Positions 62,591 to 64,000 of a stretch of 64,000 nt of DNA are shown here, in pieces (the first letter of the stretch is position 1; each line of letters begins with the position of its first letter). This DNA is from Bacteroidota bacterium (GTDB lineage: Bacteria; Bacteroidota; Bacteroidia; Bacteroidales; F082), in NCBI GenBank assembly GCA_020444415.1, contig JAHLLA010000012.1:21645-85644 (forward strand), given 5' to 3'. The notes beneath the pieces were generated by a model. The model saw nothing but the letters and a program-made list of their open reading frames with translations, did no database searches and had not been told where the DNA came from. A program made the translations under genes and the position numbers.

Positions 62591-63637
62591 ATGAATACCG
62601 ATAAAAACTATGGCAGTGTCGCGTTAAATTTTGCAGCATTCATCATTATTATAGCAGGTATTATATATGCCAGTTCCATCGTCACACCTTTTATGATGGC
62701 ATTGTTTATTAGCATTATTTGCGCCCAACCTATTTTGTGGATGCAAAAAAAGAATGTACCACAAGGACTGGCTATTACCATTGTGTTTCTGGGAATTGTA
62801 GGTGTTATTTTCGGTTTTGGTGAACTGATTGCCAACTCTTTTTCGTCGTTTTCGGAAGATGCTCCTACTTATGAAAAAAACCTGAAGGAGATGGGAAACT
62901 CAGTTATACAATTTTTTCGGGAGTATGGTATTTATATTTCTACTGATAAAATGAGTGGATTATTTGATCCATCAAAGGTTATGGGTATTACTGCCGGATT
63001 TTTAGGTCAACTAGGTGGTATTATGGGAAATGCTTTTACCATCTTTTTTCTGGCTCTTTTCTTATTATTGGAATTAGACAGCATTCCGGTCAAGATAAAA
63101 GCGATTATGAAAGGAGCATCAGATAAGGTCTCTTATTTAAGTGTTATCGGTAAAAGCATCCGTCATTATTTATCTATAAAGACTGTAACGAGTTTATTAA
63201 CCGGAGTACTCATATGGATTTGCCTTGCAATTATTGGCGTTGATTATGCCATCATCTGGGCTCTGATTGCCTTTCTCTTAAATTATATTCCAAATATTGG
63301 CTCTATTATTGCTGCTATTCCGGCTGTTTTGTTTTCATTGGTGCAACTCGGTTTTGCTGGTGTACTTTGGACAACAGCCTCTTTTGTTGCCGTAAATATG
63401 ATTATTGGAAGTGCCGTTGAACCCAAGATGATGGGAAAGGGTATGGGGCTTTCAACATTTGTTGTTTTTCTATCGCTCATTTTTTGGGGTTTTGTTATGG
63501 GAACCGTGGGCATGTTCCTGTCAGTTCCGCTCACCATGACGATAAAAATTATGCTGGAACAAAATCCAAAAACCGCCTGGATTGCCATTATGCTGGGTAC
63601 ACAGGCCGAAGCAGAGCGAATTGTTGATAACGAATAA
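62591..63637 (+). CDS. AI-2E family transporter (second of two)
   Basis: A 348-residue membrane protein with about eight helices and AI-2E signatures: IIWALIAFLLNYIPNIGSIIAAIPAVLFSLVQLG and EPKMMGKGMGLSTFVVFLSLIFWGFVMGTVGMFLSVPLTMTIKIML. It differs from the paralogue at 10527 in length and in the TVTSLLTGVLIWICLAIIGVDY region, so the two may move different solutes. Substrate is unknown (autoinducer-2, or Na+/H+ exchange, in studied members). A TATTTTCG box stands before it, near 62551. Confidence 0.85.
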   Translation: MNTDKNYGSVALNFAAFIIIIAGIIYASSIVTPFMMALFISIICAQPILWMQKKNVPQGLAITIVFLGIVGVIFGFGELIANSFSSFSEDAPTYEKNLKEMGNSVIQFFREYGIYISTDKMSGLFDPSKVMGITAGFLGQLGGIMGNAFTIFFLALFLLLELDSIPVKIKAIMKGASDKVSYLSVIGKSIRHYLSIKTVTSLLTGVLIWICLAIIGVDYAIIWALIAFLLNYIPNIGSIIAAIPAVLFSLVQLGFAGVLWTTASFVAVNMIIGSAVEPKMMGKGMGLSTFVVFLSLIFWGFVMGTVGMFLSVPLTMTIKIMLEQNPKTAWIAIMLGTQAEAERIVDNE

Positions 63638-64000
63638 GGTCAAATTCAAATCGACTAATTTTTTAATTAGATGGTTTGTGGCAACTTGAAGTAAAATACG
63701 CATAAAATAAATAGGCCAGCGTTTATGACCTTTATGTGATCCCGCCAGGACTCAGGTCGAACCAATTTGGCAATGATTTATATAAGTTGCTCACAATAAG
63801 TTTAACATTAAGATAAGCATAAGCTAATTGCTTATTTGATTTTATGTAATAGGATTATTTCTGTAATATGGGTTGTTCAGCACTTTCTATTTCGCACATA
63901 TAAATATGATAATCAGTATATTCAACTTTTTTCTGAGAAATTGCTTTTTAAGGATAATGCAACCAAAGAGGCTACAATTATGATATAAATAAGCTGATGT
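63638..64000. other. Right-end intergenic stretch without a gene
   Basis: An AT-rich tail with no supported ORF on either strand. CTAATT, four T, AATTAG (63655-63670) could form a weak hairpin after the AI-2E gene; ATAAGC and GCTTAT (about 63813-63834) form another. Neither is a convincing terminator. Confidence 0.5.

Overview
The window looks like a chromosomal segment of a Bacteroidota bacterium. Several independent signs agree: secreted proteins with a type IX secretion (T9SS) type A C-terminal tail, paired TonB-dependent receptors with a carboxypeptidase-regulatory-like N-terminal domain, a lipoprotein-type TamA homologue (TamL) behind TamB, a SMUG2-type uracil-DNA glycosylase, an AT-rich sequence with few Shine-Dalgarno sites, and repeated TAnnTTTG boxes, which are the -7 element of the phylum's primary sigma factor. 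I see no rRNA, tRNA, CRISPR array, prophage or insertion sequence. Genus and habitat cannot be fixed from the sequence. The many sodium, potassium and chloride transport genes would fit a saline or variable environment.

Layout. 0-4.7 kb: two secreted proteins (one cut by the window edge), an MFS/POT-like transporter and an HhH protein, with two heptamer repeat arrays between the last two. 4.9-15.8 kb: an AGCS symporter, a tightly packed glycosyltransferase/methyltransferase/EamA/saccharopine-dehydrogenase-like run, an AI-2E family exporter, a cation-chloride-cotransporter-like permease and a FakA-FakB-like fusion. 16-23.7 kb: an ADP-forming acyl-CoA synthetase, an aminotransferase and a four-subunit 2-oxoacid:ferredoxin oxidoreductase, which together could convert amino acids to organic acids with ATP gain. 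23.7-29 kb: two small haem proteins, a K+ channel with a zinc ribbon, two CYTH-type proteins, a DUF1573 protein, a second aminotransferase and hypA. 29-35.7 kb: two paralogous TonB receptors, a DUF2271 protein and a CarH-like MerR/B12 regulator, with shared TTGTTTAA-type repeats in two control regions. 35.8-38.5 kb: a hydrogenase maturation protease translationally coupled to a CPA2 antiporter, and a DUF3124 lipoprotein. 38.7-46 kb: TamB and TamL.

46.2-52 kb holds a [NiFe] hydrogenase locus: b-type cytochrome, large subunit, and a small subunit with the six-cysteine proximal-cluster signature of oxygen-tolerant enzymes. Ahead of these lie a small unknown protein, a sigma-54-dependent activator and hypC. 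I find a good sigma-54 promoter (GG-N10-GC core with TTGC) 28 bases upstream of the small protein, and a compound dyad about 115 bp further up that could be the activator's binding site. 52-56.3 kb: a GH16-like/NamZ pair, a LolE/FtsX-type permease and an aldo/keto reductase. 56.3-57.2 kb is a protein-free gap with two candidate structured RNAs, each with a 14-bp closing helix and an intrinsic terminator. 57.2-63.6 kb: an HAE3-type RND exporter with its LolA-like partner, a truncated MscS channel, a GNAT-nitrilase fusion and a second AI-2E family exporter.

The parts most worth testing are the sigma-54/hydrogenase control circuit with its unknown first gene, the CarH-like regulator and its repeats, and the twin RNA candidates.
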